Of a DNA stretch of 64,000 nt, positions 1-14,678 are shown piece by piece. The notes below the pieces were generated by a model, which was not told the DNA's origin, did no database searches, and saw only the letters and a program-made list of their open reading frames with translations. The stretch spans positions 12,365,224 through 12,429,223 of the forward strand of contig JAKOON010000005.1 in the NCBI GenBank assembly GCA_022577435.1. Reading direction: 5' to 3'. Both the position numbers and the translations under genes were made by a program. Within the stretch, counting starts at the first letter, position 1. Every line of letters starts with the position of its first letter. The DNA comes from Embiotoca jacksoni (taxonomy: Eukaryota; Chordata; Actinopteri; Embiotocidae).

Positions 1-3193
<3,193 letters not shown>

Positions 3194-3304
3194 ACCACGC
3201 GTGACTCATTTCACGTACAGGCCGTGCTGTCTGAAATCATTAGATTACTCTGAACCTTTTGGATACCGAGTTTGGTACCAGCTCTTTTATTATAGCCCCT
3301 GACA

Positions 3305-3310
3305 AATAAA
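3305..3310 (+). terminator. clpx poly(A) signal AATAAA
   Basis: A canonical AATAAA lies 112 bases after the clpx stop codon, the first on this strand. It implies a short 3' UTR. Confidence 0.6.
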
Positions 3311-3329
3311 ACGGTGGACATCGATGAAG

Positions 3330-5280
3330 AGGTGATGAAGGCTACTGGGTCTGCTGGCAAATGCTTTCATGATGAACAAGTTAAAGAGTGTAACAACCTT
3401 TGGTCCTGTGCATCAGATCCTGATTCTCTAGTGGAGCAGACCTTTATAAAATATTTCAATCTCTGGGGATTGTTAACATTTTATCTATATAAAGATAATA
3501 CAATTTTATTCATGAAAGTATTTGAAGCTGGGTCCTTTGTTTTCTCTTTTGGTGGTGACGGGTGGTAACGGCAAGGGAAGCAAAAGGACATTATGGGATC
3601 ATACTGTACACTTGAAAACATGGGGATCTGAGAAAGTGTAGATGTGATGTTACCATGTCAAGTAATGCCTTATATCATAAGGGCATGATATTCCATGAGC
3701 ACATCAATATGATGTTTTCTTCTTTGCCACCATTGCAATAATGGTGCTCACAGTGAAATTGGCTGTAAATGTTTAGCTACAGTGCTTGGGTAGCATTTGT
3801 AAGCAGTTTGTATGACATGACCTCTATTTAGGAGAACATATTGAAGTAATAACTCACCAGCAAACTAAACGCAGTATTTGAGAAATATTGGCGACCTTTT
3901 AAACGGGCAGAATGGTTATTTTCCCGTGTTTAGCTTCCTGCTTTAGCCCACCCTTTAGGGACTGTATGTGTTTATTTACAGACCTCTATGAGACTGGATC
4001 AGAGAGCCCGCTTCGCAAAGCAGGATTCGCAGGTTAGCTGGGTAACTGAGGTGGTTAATAAGATACCTATGAACTATTTAACCCCCCCCCCCCCCCCCTC
4101 CCCCAATGTAGATGACTGAATCGTATCTGTAAATTTGATATTCAAGATTATTGTCAAATTATTCTCAGGCAGATAATCTCTTGCACATTAAACTAGTTTG
4201 CTCTCTAATCCTGCTTTGTCAAACACCCCTCAGAGCGCCACAGATACTTTTATTTTCTTTGTGTGGCCCAAGCATCAGAAACACGCCTCACCTTTAGTGA
4301 TGTAACATCCTGTTACTAAATGGTACCTCAACACACATCGTTATCAAGTCTACCTAAATGCTCTCTAACCGAACCACGCTGCTGTACTCTCTAAAGTGAT
4401 GTTTGTGCTAAAAAATTAGATTAAACTAGATTTGTTCTCCCTTTGCTTTTAAGTTTCATTTTCTTCCAGTAAAGTTTCAGAGCTGCTTTTGTTTTCAGAG
4501 GTCTGTTACAGAACCTGTAAACCACCCCTCCCCCCTCAAAAAAAGTTTGTGAATCTTAAGTTTATTGTGATTGTTTAAAAATATATAAATAAAATGTATA
4601 TCTCTGTACACCATTTTTAATTGTTGTTTACCTCGGCGCTTGTGTGCGGACCAGAATGTGCACTGTAAATTATATTTGTTACCTTCCGAAGGTAGAAAAT
4701 GTTCCTCACAAGAACAAATGGATACAACAGACATCACAATGTTGTGCTGCACTGTTCGGCTGTCACCTTTGTGTAATCGGTTAATCTCTGGAAAGTATCC
4801 CGCTGTTGTTTCCCAATACCTCAGCGTTTCCTAATCCTCCTTCCACGCCACATGGAAATTGTAAAGTCACCGTCTGTAAGGTGGCTTTGAATTCAGATGA
4901 AAAAGCTGCTGTCAAGTAAAAATGACAAAATACTAAAGAAAAGGTATTAGAAATGATATTGTTAAAGTGTTAATGGTAACATACAAAAATAGGAACATAT
5001 TGAGTATCGGTGATATTTTTTTGAATGTGCTTTATTTAAGTGTTACTGTATTGTATAATCATTTTTTTTATACATGTTTACAAATCCTGTTGTTTATAGT
5101 GGACCTTTGCCGTTTGGATTACAGCCGGCGTCTGAGATATTATCGGTAAACAAACCCTCATGATTATGTCAAGAGGCTTAGTGGGGAAGCGGTTTACCAC
5201 GTACAGGGATGTCCCGCCGTCATTTGCTCCAAACTCCTGTTGATGATTCAGAGGACTGAGGTGAACCAGGAAGAGAATAT
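3330..5280. other. clpx-ubap1l intergenic region, no gene seen
   Basis: AT-rich spacer without convincing exons. It holds a 17-base C run (4082-4098) and several AATAAA-like strings. A possible non-coding first exon of ubap1l may end at 5290 (AAAAC|GTAAGA), with an acceptor at about 5373 (TTTTGATGCAG), but this is not provable from sequence alone. Confidence 0.5.
4082..4104 (+). repeat. poly-C tract
   Basis: Seventeen consecutive C residues, then TC and four more C. Simple repeat, prone to length variation and sequencing error. Confidence 0.9.
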
Positions 5281-5397
5281 CGGGCAAAACGTAAGAAACT
5301 AAATAATAACTGAACCAAAGATGTTTCCTGTAGCTTGAAACCCAGGAGCTCTCTTGTGACTCTTTTGATGCAGGTTATTTGTTGGTGTGCTTTGGTG

Positions 5398-7690
5398 ATG
5401 AACTCTCTGGAGGATGTCCCGTTTCAGACCCCGCTGGGTCCCGCGGAGGAGGAAGTGCTGCTCCTGACGGCTCCGGACATCACCGTACCAGACTGCCATC
5501 AGATACTGCAGGAAACTGAGGTCACATGTTATTTCTAACCTGAATATCCTTTTGGGACCTATTTGTTTTCCTCGTGTAATGTCCGTTACAAGACATGATT
5601 AATATTCCTCTATTCAGTTATGCTTCTGTTAAATTGTTTGTAAATCTATGGTTTTGAGTATTGGGGGTTTAACAGACCTGATTTATTAGTTTAAAGTACT
5701 TAAGACACAGAGGTGAATAAGATTTGTTGTAAAAGTGCAGAAGAAGAAATGGCCCTGAAACGATATGCCCGTGTGTATCGATCTAAATGTAATATTCATG
5801 TTAATATGGCGCTGAAATGAGGAGTCATCAGGTTCAAGTAGTAGCCAAAATGCATTTATTTTCATGTTCTTACTGGAAAGTTTTAAAGTATTTTGGAGTT
5901 ACATCTCACAGACACCTCATAGCCCTTCTTTAGCCTGTTATAGTAGGGAAATCACAGCGATGATAAAATGAGTGACGGCTGAACCGTTTAGCAGCTTCAG
6001 TTTCTTGGTATTGTGTGTGCTGGCTCACTGACTCACTGCCGTGGTTCACTGGGACACTCGACTACAACACGGCCGCTGTTAATGTTATCTATACCTTTTA
6101 AATCCCTGCTCTGTGTGCGCGCGCCTGTTGCTTTATATCTCTGTTTTGTTTTGTTTTCTGCAGTATGGGTTCAAACTGGAGAGATGGGTTTTAACTGGGT
6201 GGCAGTCCCTCCGTCAGAACCCATCCTGCCCTCCTCACTACCTGATGTTCAGCAGCCCTCAGGAGAGCCGCCGCAGGAGCAGCTGTCTGTTGGCCCTCGA
6301 CTCGCGGCCCCGCAGCAACAGCCTGAACTCTGCAGACATTCACCGGTTGCCCCATCGCACCGTCAGGTTCAACATTAACGACTCTGACGATGAAGATGGT
6401 TACAGTGAGGATAATGAAGGATCCTCCGCTGAGGATCCACCTCACCACATCAAGAGCAGAGAGCGGCCCCGGAGCAAGGCCCCCAAAGACCCCCTCTCCA
6501 GAGTCAAAAACATGGACCGCGGTGCTTCCACTCGTCACATTAAGCCTGATTCACCTCGGACACACCGAGCCCATAGACGTGGCTCTCTCCCAGACTCCAG
6601 ACACCCTCTGTGTGCGGTGGAGCAGCACAGGTCCCAGCAGGGCAGCCCCCTCCCTCAGAGCCAGAAGAGCAGCAAGAAGAAGCAGCGGTCTCTGAACTCC
6701 GTGGGCAGAAAGTACTCGCAAAACACGCCACCTGCCGCTCCTTCTCTGTTCAGGCTGCAACAGCAACGACCCTCCTCTGCGGGGCCTGTCGTCAAAAACC
6801 GCAGACAGGTCAGTTTGTCTGAGAAACATCTACTTTAAAGACCTCTGGAGCCGTTTTCTCACTTTTGTAACGTCTGTTCTTTCTTCGTCATTAGGTCGGT
6901 GTCTCTCGTGGATTTTTCTTCGACTCTGCAGCAGAGTTTCTGTCGGTGCTCAGCCAGGAGGAGAGGGAGCTTCTTGAGACCATCACAGAAAAGGGCTACC
7001 CTTTACGCACCGCCATCCTGGCTCTGCAGAAAACTGGCTATTGCAGCCCGGAGAAGGTAACTAGTACTCCCGAGGGTGAAAATCTGTTCCATGATTACCT
7101 TATTCACAGATAGAAATATACCCTAATAATGCACGTCTTTATATGTTTTGTTTCCCTATCTGCAAACTTGATTAAAACCTTCTTTGACAATAAGCCAAAT
7201 AAAACTTCAAACTTTATGCATTTGTGATCTGTAGAGTAAACTTATATAATTAAATCAATTAATATATTAAATAAATCCTACATACATTATCTAGAAATGC
7301 ATTTATTTCATGTTAAACTGTGGCTCATGTTTGTCGCGTTATCAACAGGTCCTAAAATACCTGGCTGCCAGTGACCGTCTGTGTGCGCTGGGTTACGATG
7401 AAGCGCAGGTGGAGGAGGCTTTGGAGATGTTTCAGAACTGCGAGAGCAAGGTGGATCCAGGCCGGCAATTAAACACTTGTTACCCAAATCTGTACCGCTG
7501 CTCTACTTTACCTGAACTTGACGTGTACCTCTTAACGCCTGGCATTTTATTTCAGGCTGCAGAGTTCCTAAGCCTCCTGACTCAGTTCCACGAAATGGGC
7601 TTCCAGCAAAATGCAATCAAAGAAGTGCTGCTCGTCCATGAAAATCACCGTGAGAGAGCTCTGGAGGAACTCATGACCAGCATGGCTTAA
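5398..7690 (+). CDS. ubap1l: UBAP1-like protein (ESCRT-I-associated, UMA and tandem UBA domains)
   Basis: Five coding exons: 5398-5520, 6164-6808, 6895-7056, 7349-7450, 7556-7690, giving 388 residues; human UBAP1L is of similar size. All four introns are phase 0. The start ATG gives MNSLEDVPFQTPLGP, the N-terminal UMA motif that in UBAP1 binds ESCRT-I; it continues across the first intron as YGFKLERW. The large second exon encodes a low-complexity, Ser/Arg/Pro-rich linker with an acidic patch (NDSDDEDGYSEDNEG). The last three exons form the C-terminal UBA pair, including LETITEKGYPLRTAILALQK and QFHEMGFQQNAIKEVLLVH. Family role: ESCRT-I-linked sorting of ubiquitinated cargo; the 'like' paralogue is less studied. 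The last intron (7451-7555) is 105 bases and open in frame (see findings). Being next to clpx matches the human 15q22 order. Confidence 0.93.
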
Positions 7691-7736
7691 ACAGGTCCTC
7701 TTCTCATTTCTAGTGTACACAGATTTTCACACCTAC

Positions 7737-7742
7737 AATAAA
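7737..7742 (+). terminator. ubap1l poly(A) signal AATAAA
   Basis: AATAAA lies 47 bases after the stop. The oppositely oriented prc1 signals lie only about 150 bases further right. Confidence 0.65.
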
Positions 7743-7887
7743 CATGTATCGAATACTCTTGATACTTTCTTCTGATTTGGACTCAGTTGACATAAAACGT
7801 GCAACTGAAAGACAGGTGAAGAATGACAAACTAAATGACAGAAGGTACCAGTTACACTTAGTGAGGATGAACTTTTTTTTTTAAACA

Positions 7888-7905
7888 TTTATTTACAGAT
7901 TTATT
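7888..7905 (-). terminator. prc1 poly(A) signals (two AATAAA on the minus strand)
   Basis: TTTATT occurs twice on the plus strand (about 7888-7893 and 7900-7905), read as AATAAA on the minus strand. Both are about 415-430 bases past the prc1 stop. They are the best candidates for the prc1 3' end. Confidence 0.5.
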
Positions 7906-8319
7906 AAAAAAAAAAGAAGAAGGAGGAAGCACTTAATATTTTGAGCAAGTTTCATTCCAGCTGGAGGAAAGAAAATCATGATGCACTGCTGCTACAGTAC
8001 TGAAACAGTAGTGTTCTATATATGGTCAATAATGTTTCACTTAAAAAGGTTGTAACCCCAAAAGTAAAAAAAAAAATCAAATAAAAAGCCGCGGGATAAC
8101 TACCAATAAAACTGCCAGAGAATCTCACGGCAGAGAAAACTGCTGCAGCAGTAACCCTAAAAGAAAGTGTGACAGAAACGGCATCAATAAAGATTCAAAT
8201 ATTTACATTTTTTTGGAAGAAGTGTACATTAAAGTTCCCTGTTGTCCACTACATGAAATCTACACCAAACTACCGCTGAGCTGGATGGCTCTCGGTCCCG
8301 GAGCAGCTCCTTTGAACCG

Positions 8320-11300
8320 TCAGTGATGACTGATGGTGGAGTTCAGCAGTCCTGACTTCACATTCGATTTAGAAGCCTTGGAGAAGTCTCTCTGTGGAGA
8401 AAAGTCCAGAATCAAACTGCGTTCATATTAAAAAAGTAGTCAAAATAGTTATATATCAATATATGTGCATTCACATGGTGTTGGCATGTGACGCGGGAGC
8501 ATGAAACACTGCATTTACTTTGTTGATCTCAGGAGGAGTAATGTGGTGGAAAGTTAAAGTGCCACTAAAAGGAACGAGTCGGCGAGTCTTTGGTAATGAA
8601 TTTTCTTTTACGGACTGCACTTAGTTGAATAGAAAGTCTGGTTTGTATATTCGCTGTATTTTGTAATGCAGATGATCAGTTTCTAAATGACTGAATGAAT
8701 GTTCGACCTAAATGCTGACGTAGGTACAGTTGCCTTTTCTAGTTGCTCCATTTAATAATGATGTTTTGACTGTGTGGTCAACAAAACGCTAAAACATGGC
8801 TCAAGCCTTTTTAATTAAGTTTTGTCTCAAATCATTTTTGTCACCGTACAGATGGTTGATCGTTTGCCTCGTTTTAAAAATTACAATCTGGGAATTTTGT
8901 CTACAAAATACAAAAATCTACACGTCTATCGCAACAAAGATATTATAAAATGAAAAATCCTTCCTTGAGGTTTACAGGACATAATTTCTCCAACTGTCAA
9001 AACGGGTGCTTTTCAAAATTTGGTCTTAGATTAGCAGTAATGCCAAATGGTGGTTAAATGGTACGCTAGCAATTTAGTCTTAATATAATGTTTCATATTG
9101 ACTTGAAAATATAATATTGCTCTCGGTGTGACCTTAAAAAAAAAAGAAAAAAAAAAGAGGGTATTTTCCTTTAATTAGACTGAACTTCAGTGGACTTGTG
9201 CAGTTGATGACTAAACAGATGTAAAACCCCATTTACCGCAAATTCCGAATAGGAGCCAGCAACACGATTAAAGGTGATGGTGTGATCTTGAGTTTCCTGA
9301 GACCTTAGTGTGCCACTTGGAGTATTTCTATTAAGGTGGGAGATGTTTTCCTTGTTTCGGTCTAGTGCACGAGGGGTCTTTCCATGTCCGGGGGTTCGCA
9401 GGCCAAGACCCTACAACAACGAGACCAACTAGAATGATAATGTGTGGATTTCTTTCTTTTCTTTTTTTTTTCAACAGCCCTTTCATATAATGAAATTTCA
9501 GATTATAAGACAATTATGGACCATCCCCTGAAAAACAAAACTAGCATTTACAATGAAAACCTAAAGCATCACCAATTAACTTGACATACAATATCAAACT
9601 TTTAATATATATACATCAGATCAAACCCTATACACCCTGCCTACCTTGATCCCCATAAAAATATGAGAGAAAGCACCAACTACTTTAACCTTGACGGTTT
9701 GATTGCTGTGAAAAACCCAGCGTGAGTCATAGTGAGCCTACTTTGCTGGCAGACAGCGGTGGTTTCTGGATAGAAGACTGGCACAAGGTTCCCCCGAAGC
9801 CTGAACTAAGAAAGCTGTTCGGAGTGGAGATGGTGGAAGTGCCGTTGAGCTAAAGAGGACAGATGGAAAAAGGTGGGTCAACTTCTTTATTCACTCTCCC
9901 AGGTCCAGCAAATCACTGTCACTCAAATCTGCAGAAGCATCTTACCTTTCTCATTTTTCCAGGCGTGGGAGTTGTTGCTACCCGCCTTTTAGAAGGCGTC
10001 CTCACTGCTGTTCCATATAACATATCCTCCTTTGTCTGCTTAGTTTTCTTCATTTGCTTTGAACAAACAAACAAAAAAAAGAACGTCATAATATTAATAC
10101 CACTCTTGTTTCAGGGAGATGCAAATAAAAGTTTTTAAATCAAAGCCGTAACATACCCTTTCAAGTTTCTCGTTCTCCTTCTCGGTGTGGTGGTCATTCC
10201 ACTGCTGCTGCACATAATCCAGAAATTTCTCTCCGTTTACCAGGAACTCCTTATCATGCTCCTGCTCCCAAGCATCAATTTGGGCCTTCAGAGTCTTCTC
10301 CAGCTGAGACAGACAGAAAACAATAACTTGAAATAGGCATTTGCTGTCAGACTACATCAGTCTAGTTTCTAAACTGGTTCTGTAAATCAAGCACACGAAC
10401 TACAGACCGAGATGTTTAAATGTCTCCATCTGTTGGCCACAACTGGTACTACAACAGCCTGTTTTAACTCTTTGCTTGACCTCAGTTTTATTGTCAGTTC
10501 ATCTAATTTGACAGCTTCGTACTTTGAAATTCCCTCTAACAGCTTCTCTTACAGGCAGACTTCCACTTACGACTGCAATCCGCAAACACTTGCTCACCTT
10601 CGGCAAGCTTTTCTGCAGGTCGGTCCTCTGCTTTTCTTCTTTCAGAAGGTTCCCACCTCTGTTGTTGAACCTTGAAGGATCATTAGCCTTTTTCTGAGAT
10701 GAGAAGAACATGTTAAATCCTCACACGTTACCGTACGTTTTTCGTTGAGAGCTTCCACGTTGAACTCGCGAGGATACTACTCACGTCAAGTTCCATGAAC
10801 AAGGTCCAATTCTCCTGCCACTTTGAGACTCCCTCAAAGAGCTCTTCGTGGACCTCGTAATACTTCTTCAGGATCCCCACTTCAACCTCGTGCAGGTTGA
10901 GAAGTTCTTCGGTGAAATCGTCTGTGGGAAGAAAATGTAAACGGAGAGAGTCACTCCCTTCGGGACGTTTGCTGCGTATCTTCAGTGGAAGAGCGTCGTC
11001 GTTACACGACGGCAACTCACCGTCGTGATATGGAACAAACGCTTGCTGCTGTTCGCTGCTGTAGAAGCATCTCTCCCACAGGAGGGCAATCTCAGCTCTG
11101 ATGGCCTCAATGAAACTTTTCATGCTGTGCATTTTCAGCACCTCGAGACGCTGGACCTCTGCCTGGAGCTGGAGACACAGAAGACGTTATTACAACTTGT
11201 TATGGAGGGGTTGGTGGTGCTTGGTGAGAGAAGACGCATGAACTGGATGCCTTACTGCCTCAGTGTTTTTCTTCTTTGACGTGACCATGTGCTCCGAGAG

Positions 11301-12873
11301 GGATTCCCTGTCTTCTTGCGGGATCTGAAGCCTTTCCCAAAGCTCCTGGATCTTCGTGCGCAAGCCTGAACAGCGCCGCTCGTTCTCAGCTTTGCGCTCT
11401 CGTAACTGGAGAGAGAGGCATAAAAAAAAATTAATAATAATCACACAGCCAGTGCGATATTACACATAATATTGTAGACTGTCAAATCACAGCATGAAAT
11501 TCGGGAAAACATCTGAAGATGCAAATGTAACAAACTCACCTCACTCAGGAGTAGTTTAAGAGCAGCGATGTTGTCATTTGACAGACAAAATTCCTCCTCA
11601 TCCTCGCACATCACATCCGTCTCAAAGCTGGTCTCCGGCTGCCGCTCAAGATCGCCCATGCACACAATGATCTCCTTTTTGATGCTCACAAACTCGTCGT
11701 GACGACGCCCCTGAAAGGACACGACAGGTTACAAACCGAAAAGGGGAAAACGCAAGCAAGTGATGAAGGAATGAAGTAAAACCTTCTCTTTGGTCAGATC
11801 ATCAAGGTAGGCGCGGTAGGTGTCCAGTTCCTTCAGGGATGGGACGGCGTTCTGCTCGATGCCGAAGGGGGTAGCGCACATAATATCACACAGCTCGCGG
11901 TCCTTGACGACGAAGCCTTTCAGCTCCTCCATTCTTTGCCTCCTCTGCTCCTTCAACACCTCTAGTCGTGTGCGGGTGTTCTTCTCCATCTGCAACATGG
12001 TGCAGCCTTCTTCCTCCTGCAGAGAAATTCAAAACGTCAGCCCTGACCAGAGATTTTTTTATTTTTATTTTTTTTGGATGTGTACAAGTGAACCACATAT
12101 TTCTGAAACACGACTGTACCTCAAACGGGGGCAGCTGAAGTTCACTGCACAGACTATGAAGCTCTTCGAGACAAGATTGAATGCTTTTCAGCAGTCGCTT
12201 CTTGAGCTCGTCTTCTTCTGCAATCATGAGGTCCAGCAAACCCTGAAAGCAAGGGGAAAAAAAAAAAAAAAAAAAAATCATAAAAAAGTGTTGTTACATT
12301 ACATTCTTCAAGGCCAAGAAGCTGATTTTTAATTCATTTACATTGGTGCGGGACTCACTTTAAGGTGCTTGTGAACATCGTTGGTTCTCTGGAGGCGCTG
12401 CTCTTCCGGAATCCCGATTTCTTCCCAAATATCCTGCAACCTGATCAGCGCCCTGTTGAAGTAGGCAACGGACTCCGCTGCGTGGACTTCACTGGAAGAA
12501 AAGCAAGTGGCCAAGTTGGTAAGTGTAGCACTTAAAAAAAAAAAAAAAAAGTTAAGTCAAACCCGCCGAGCATTAACAGGTGAGGAATTTAACAGAAGCT
12601 GACGTCAGCTACTGGTTACCGACGGGTGGCATCAGCTGTAACGTCAAATAACACCAGATCGTGAGTAGCATTGGACTCAAATGAAAACCGTAATTACAAG
12701 TTAGGATTACTCCTTTCAGCACACACACACACACACACACACGCGCGCGTCTGCTCGCAGTGAAGCTAACGGTTAGCTTTAATTCAAATCAACAGGCTAA
12801 TCAGGAAGTCTGCCGACAGAAGTTACCGGTTGTACTAATTATTAACGGTTTCAAGTACTAACCTCACTCTCAT
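8320..12873 (-). CDS. prc1: Protein regulator of cytokinesis 1 (PRC1/Ase1/MAP65 family)
   Basis: Twelve coding exons, in transcript order: 12863-12873, 12359-12491, 12120-12242, 11783-12016, 11540-11710, 11256-11405, 11021-11168, 10785-10921, 10598-10693, 10157-10303, 9946-10056, 9742-9849, with a terminal exon at 8320-8391 (13 blocks counting the tiny start exon). Phases agree throughout; about 546 residues. N-terminus MRVSEVHAAES resembles human MRRSEVLAEES. Coiled-coil segments follow, then the spectrin-like microtubule-binding region (SRFNNRGGNLLKEEKQR, YEVHEELFEGVSKWQENW). The basic tail carries the Cdk1-type sites RTPSKRR and TPGKMRK. The end RDFSKASKSNVKSGLLNSTI matches the human C-terminus. 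Family role: crosslinks antiparallel microtubules in the spindle midzone and recruits KIF4. About 70 residues found in the human tail between SASK and RDFSKASK are absent. Teleosts carry a and b copies; which one this is cannot be decided here. Confidence 0.95.
12720..12742. repeat. (CA)n microsatellite
   Basis: About eleven CA units followed by CGCGCG, inside the first prc1 intron. Confidence 0.85.
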
Positions 12874-13017
12874 GTTGCCGCCGCAGACAAATAAAATGTC
12901 TTTAAAACAATCTACCCTGACGCGCAAGCGGCCTTTCTACGAAAAAAAAACCACCACCACCCGTCTAATCCGGTTAATATCGGTGTTGTCCGGCAACTCG
13001 TCCGTTTGTCGACTGCA

Positions 13018-13230
13018 TTTGAAATTTGCACTGCAACAACATCTGGACTCTGATTGGCCGATTAAACTGACGTCACATAGGCGGTTCTGCTTTTTGTAAA
13101 AAAAGAAAAAAAAAGGCTGGCTTTAGATTGGATCTGCCAGAAGGGAGGCTGTGCCTGTGATTGGTGGTTAGGCGGAGAGTTTGGCTCTGGTATTTGATGA
13201 TGACAAATGATTGACAGTGAAACAACCAAT
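13018..13230 (-). promoter_or_regulatory. prc1 cell-cycle promoter: CHR-like element and CCAAT boxes
   Basis: Reading toward prc1 on the minus strand: a reverse-oriented CCAAT at 13226-13230, forward CCAAT boxes at 13160-13164, 13127-13131 and 13053-13057, a CRE-like TGACGTCA at 13068-13075 and a TTCAAA (CHR-type) at 13018-13023. The last CCAAT to CHR gap is about 30 bases and two CCAAT boxes are 33 bases apart, the spacing typical of NF-Y/DREAM-MuvB G2/M genes. PRC1 is a known late cell-cycle gene of this class. The transcription start is inferred, not seen. Confidence 0.65.
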
Positions 13231-13259
13231 CACAGCAGCGTAGGTTTTTTTTTTTTTTT

Positions 13260-14460
13260 TTTACCGCATTCACGCCCCCTTCCCCTCCAACTGATCCAAT
13301 TTAGCGACAATTCTTTGTAAACTTTGTAAAAAAAAAAAGTAGTCTAACGTCCCTTACTTCTCCACCCTCTGCTTAAGACATTACAGGTGAATAGGGTAAA
13401 CATTTTAAATTTAAAGATGTCATCATGAAACTTCCCCACTTGACTGCTTGTATTAAGAGAAGTATTTTTGTGTTACAAGTTTTATGGTGTTTTAAGTTTA
13501 AATATGCAAATGTGCATAGTTTGCATAGTTTTACAGAACAGTTTCAATTTGTAGACATTAGAATCAAATGTTTTTACTGAGGGGATTTTGGATAGGCTGT
13601 CACGTTTTATCATTCTATAAATCGGATAGTAATGTCAGCAGCCAGAGAAAATCCACAGGAACGTTTGTTGTAAGTATGACGGAAGAGTATGAGAAAGCTC
13701 ATTTTGAGAAAACGGCCTTTCATACGGGCTATCATTCATTGACCGATTTACTGAACATTTTAGAATAACTTACTCTAAGTGAATTCAGGAGAACTCTGCA
13801 GATGCAAATACATATTATTTTTAAATAACAACCAAAATGTATATTTTGGATGCTTTTGCTCTAAAAGTCAGAATGTTATAGGGGCAAAATAGCCTAAAAT
13901 AAGTGAGCAGTGCATGAAATAACAATGTTTGTGCCTGCCATGTCTCACCTTATTACAGCCATGTTACTATTTTTGTATTGTTAGTATTTATATATATCGC
14001 AGGATTTACCTTCTCCATCTGTGTGAATGGTGTGATTGACTTCTGTTTCTGTGGTTTGTCCTCTTTCTTGGCCTCCACTGAGCCCAGCAGATTTGGTGAT
14101 GAGGATTGTGCCATGTTGCCTTTCTCTTCACAGGTACAAAGTCACTGTACACACCCTTACTATCTGCTTTTTGTAGTTTATTGCATAAACTGCATTGTCG
14201 ACTTTTTTTTACTTCAGTGATGCAATCATTTGCTTCCTGACTTCAACTCTCTACTGCCTACTTTGTGTGTGACAGTATTGCATATATGCCTGTTCTGTTG
14301 CTTTTCCTTTTACCAATTTTATGGCCTAAAACCAGTAAGATATTAGTATGTTTCCATATTGCAGCTAAAATTTTTTTTGTCATTTGACAAAACCACCCCA
14401 ACATAAAATGTATTCATAAACATTCAGGAAGGAACAAATGTGTCATGTAAAGTTGTTCCA
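13260..14460. other. prc1-spi1 intergenic region, nothing recognised
   Basis: AT-rich spacer between the 5' end of prc1 and the 3' end of the ETS gene. Beyond the prc1 promoter at its left edge, only poly-T and poly-A tracts and non-conserved open frames were seen. Confidence 0.5.
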
Positions 14461-14464
14461 GATC

Positions 14465-14470
14465 TTTAAT
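14465..14470 (-). terminator. Candidate poly(A) signal ATTAAA for the spi1-like gene
   Basis: TTTAAT on the plus strand reads ATTAAA on the minus strand, about 210 bases past the stop codon. It is the commonest variant signal. No AATAAA was noticed closer. Confidence 0.35.
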
Positions 14471-14678
14471 CATTTCTAATTCTTGTACAAAAACACAGAT
14501 TTAAAAGGAGTCTGACATGAAGCAGTTTATAAAGTTATCAAATGCCACAAGGGACATATGCTGGCATTACAAATAAATAAGTGCAGAAAAACAAAAAGAA
14601 ATTGCAAATCTACAAGCAGACACAACTTTGGCAAGTTTAGTGATTTCAGCATGATGAAAGATAGCCTGTGTTCGCTCA

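Noticed and set aside
6191..6538. Minus-strand open frame of 115 residues
   Set aside because: Antisense shadow of the Arg/Ser/Pro-rich ubap1l exon 2.
7310..7348. Upstream start for the last ubap1l exons (MLNCGSCLSRYQQ)
   Set aside because: It is intron sequence read in frame; the true exon starts at 7349 after the ATCAACAG acceptor and matches UBAP1L from VLKYLAA onward.
11820..12332. 170-residue plus-strand open frame
   Set aside because: It is antisense to prc1 exons 3 and 4 and their intron, including poly-A translated as Lys; a shadow frame.
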